Of a stretch of DNA of 64,000 nt, positions 63,734 through 64,000 are shown in pieces (position 1 is the first letter of the stretch; every line of letters begins with the position of its first letter). A program made the position numbers and the translations under genes. This stretch comes from Tubiluchus corallicola. Its lineage: Eukaryota > Priapulida > Priapulimorpha > Priapulimorphida > Tubiluchidae. Under the pieces are notes generated by a model, which was given only the letters and a program-made list of their open reading frames with translations, was not told the origin of the DNA and ran no database searches. The stretch covers positions 27,501 through 91,500 of the forward strand of contig JAQGDQ010000777.1 of assembly GCA_030141605.1 (NCBI GenBank), read 5' to 3'.

Positions 63734-64000
63734 CAGGGATGAGATTTTTCCTCGGATACGCGGAATTCCGAGTTTTTGGAAGACCAGTAGTGCCATTTTT
63801 GTAAATCAGGTAGATTCGTTGAGAAAATTTTTACTTACCCAGTACATTTTTTCACAAGCTGACCGGTAGTTGGCAGGCCGTCACTTTGTTTACATCACGT
63901 ACATCACTGTAACCACGTGTATATCTCCATGTATAAAAATATAGAATCAATTGTGCGGAGTTATTTGAGTCAATTGCAGACAGTTTTTATATACTTTTGC
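63734..64000. mobile_element. hAT-type MITE, cut by window end
   Basis: CAGGGATGAGATTTTTCC followed by GAGTTTTTGGAAGACCAGTA, colinear with 58442. Confidence 0.82.

Overview
This window is nuclear DNA from an AT-rich, repeat-rich invertebrate-type metazoan. The evidence is spliced genes with GT-AG (and apparently GC-AG) introns, animal orthologues (ATR, USP19, an SLC16-type transporter), BEL/Pao and Ty3-like LTR retrotransposons, non-LTR fragments, SINEs and many hAT/pogo-type MITEs. The species cannot be named from the sequence. Comparisons to human proteins are from memory; no search was run.

Layout. (1) 1-3871, + strand: the 3' part of a monocarboxylate-transporter-like (SLC16/MFS) gene; its earlier exons lie upstream of the window, and a dead LINE sits in the intron. 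(2) About 6.2-18.3 kb, - strand: eight phase-consistent exons of USP19 (acidic N-terminus, CS domain 1, CS domain 2, linker, catalytic Cys box). The rest of its catalytic domain is not found between the Cys-box exon and the transporter. (3) 20.4-34.4 kb: an RT fragment, an assembly gap, then a degenerate BEL/Pao element (20881-34374) split by a young Ty3-like element (23740-29696) with apparently identical 206-bp LTRs. (4) 34.9-64 kb, + strand: the first 20 coding exons of ATR. Exon 1 was found by phase matching, and the exons sum to 3315 nt = 1105 codons, covering the N-terminal helical repeats and reaching the UME region. The kinase domain lies beyond the window. USP19 and ATR are divergent, with the retroelement nest between them.

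Most striking: tandem repeats that contain or abut real splice sites. A 32-bp array of over 1.8 kb is built from the last 27 nt of ATR exon 19 plus its 5' splice site. An 18-bp repeat starts at the donor of exon 18. A 133-bp array ends in the acceptor of exon 6. A 66-bp duplication carries the acceptor of the USP19 CS1 exon. Two of these would give in-frame alternative splicing. Other notable items are a pogo-type MITE carrying a captured EGF-like exon with its splice acceptor, a 5S-rRNA-headed SINE-like element, a MITE-in-MITE nest with visible target-site duplications, an inverted repeat flanking ATR exon 9, and two probable GC-AG introns.
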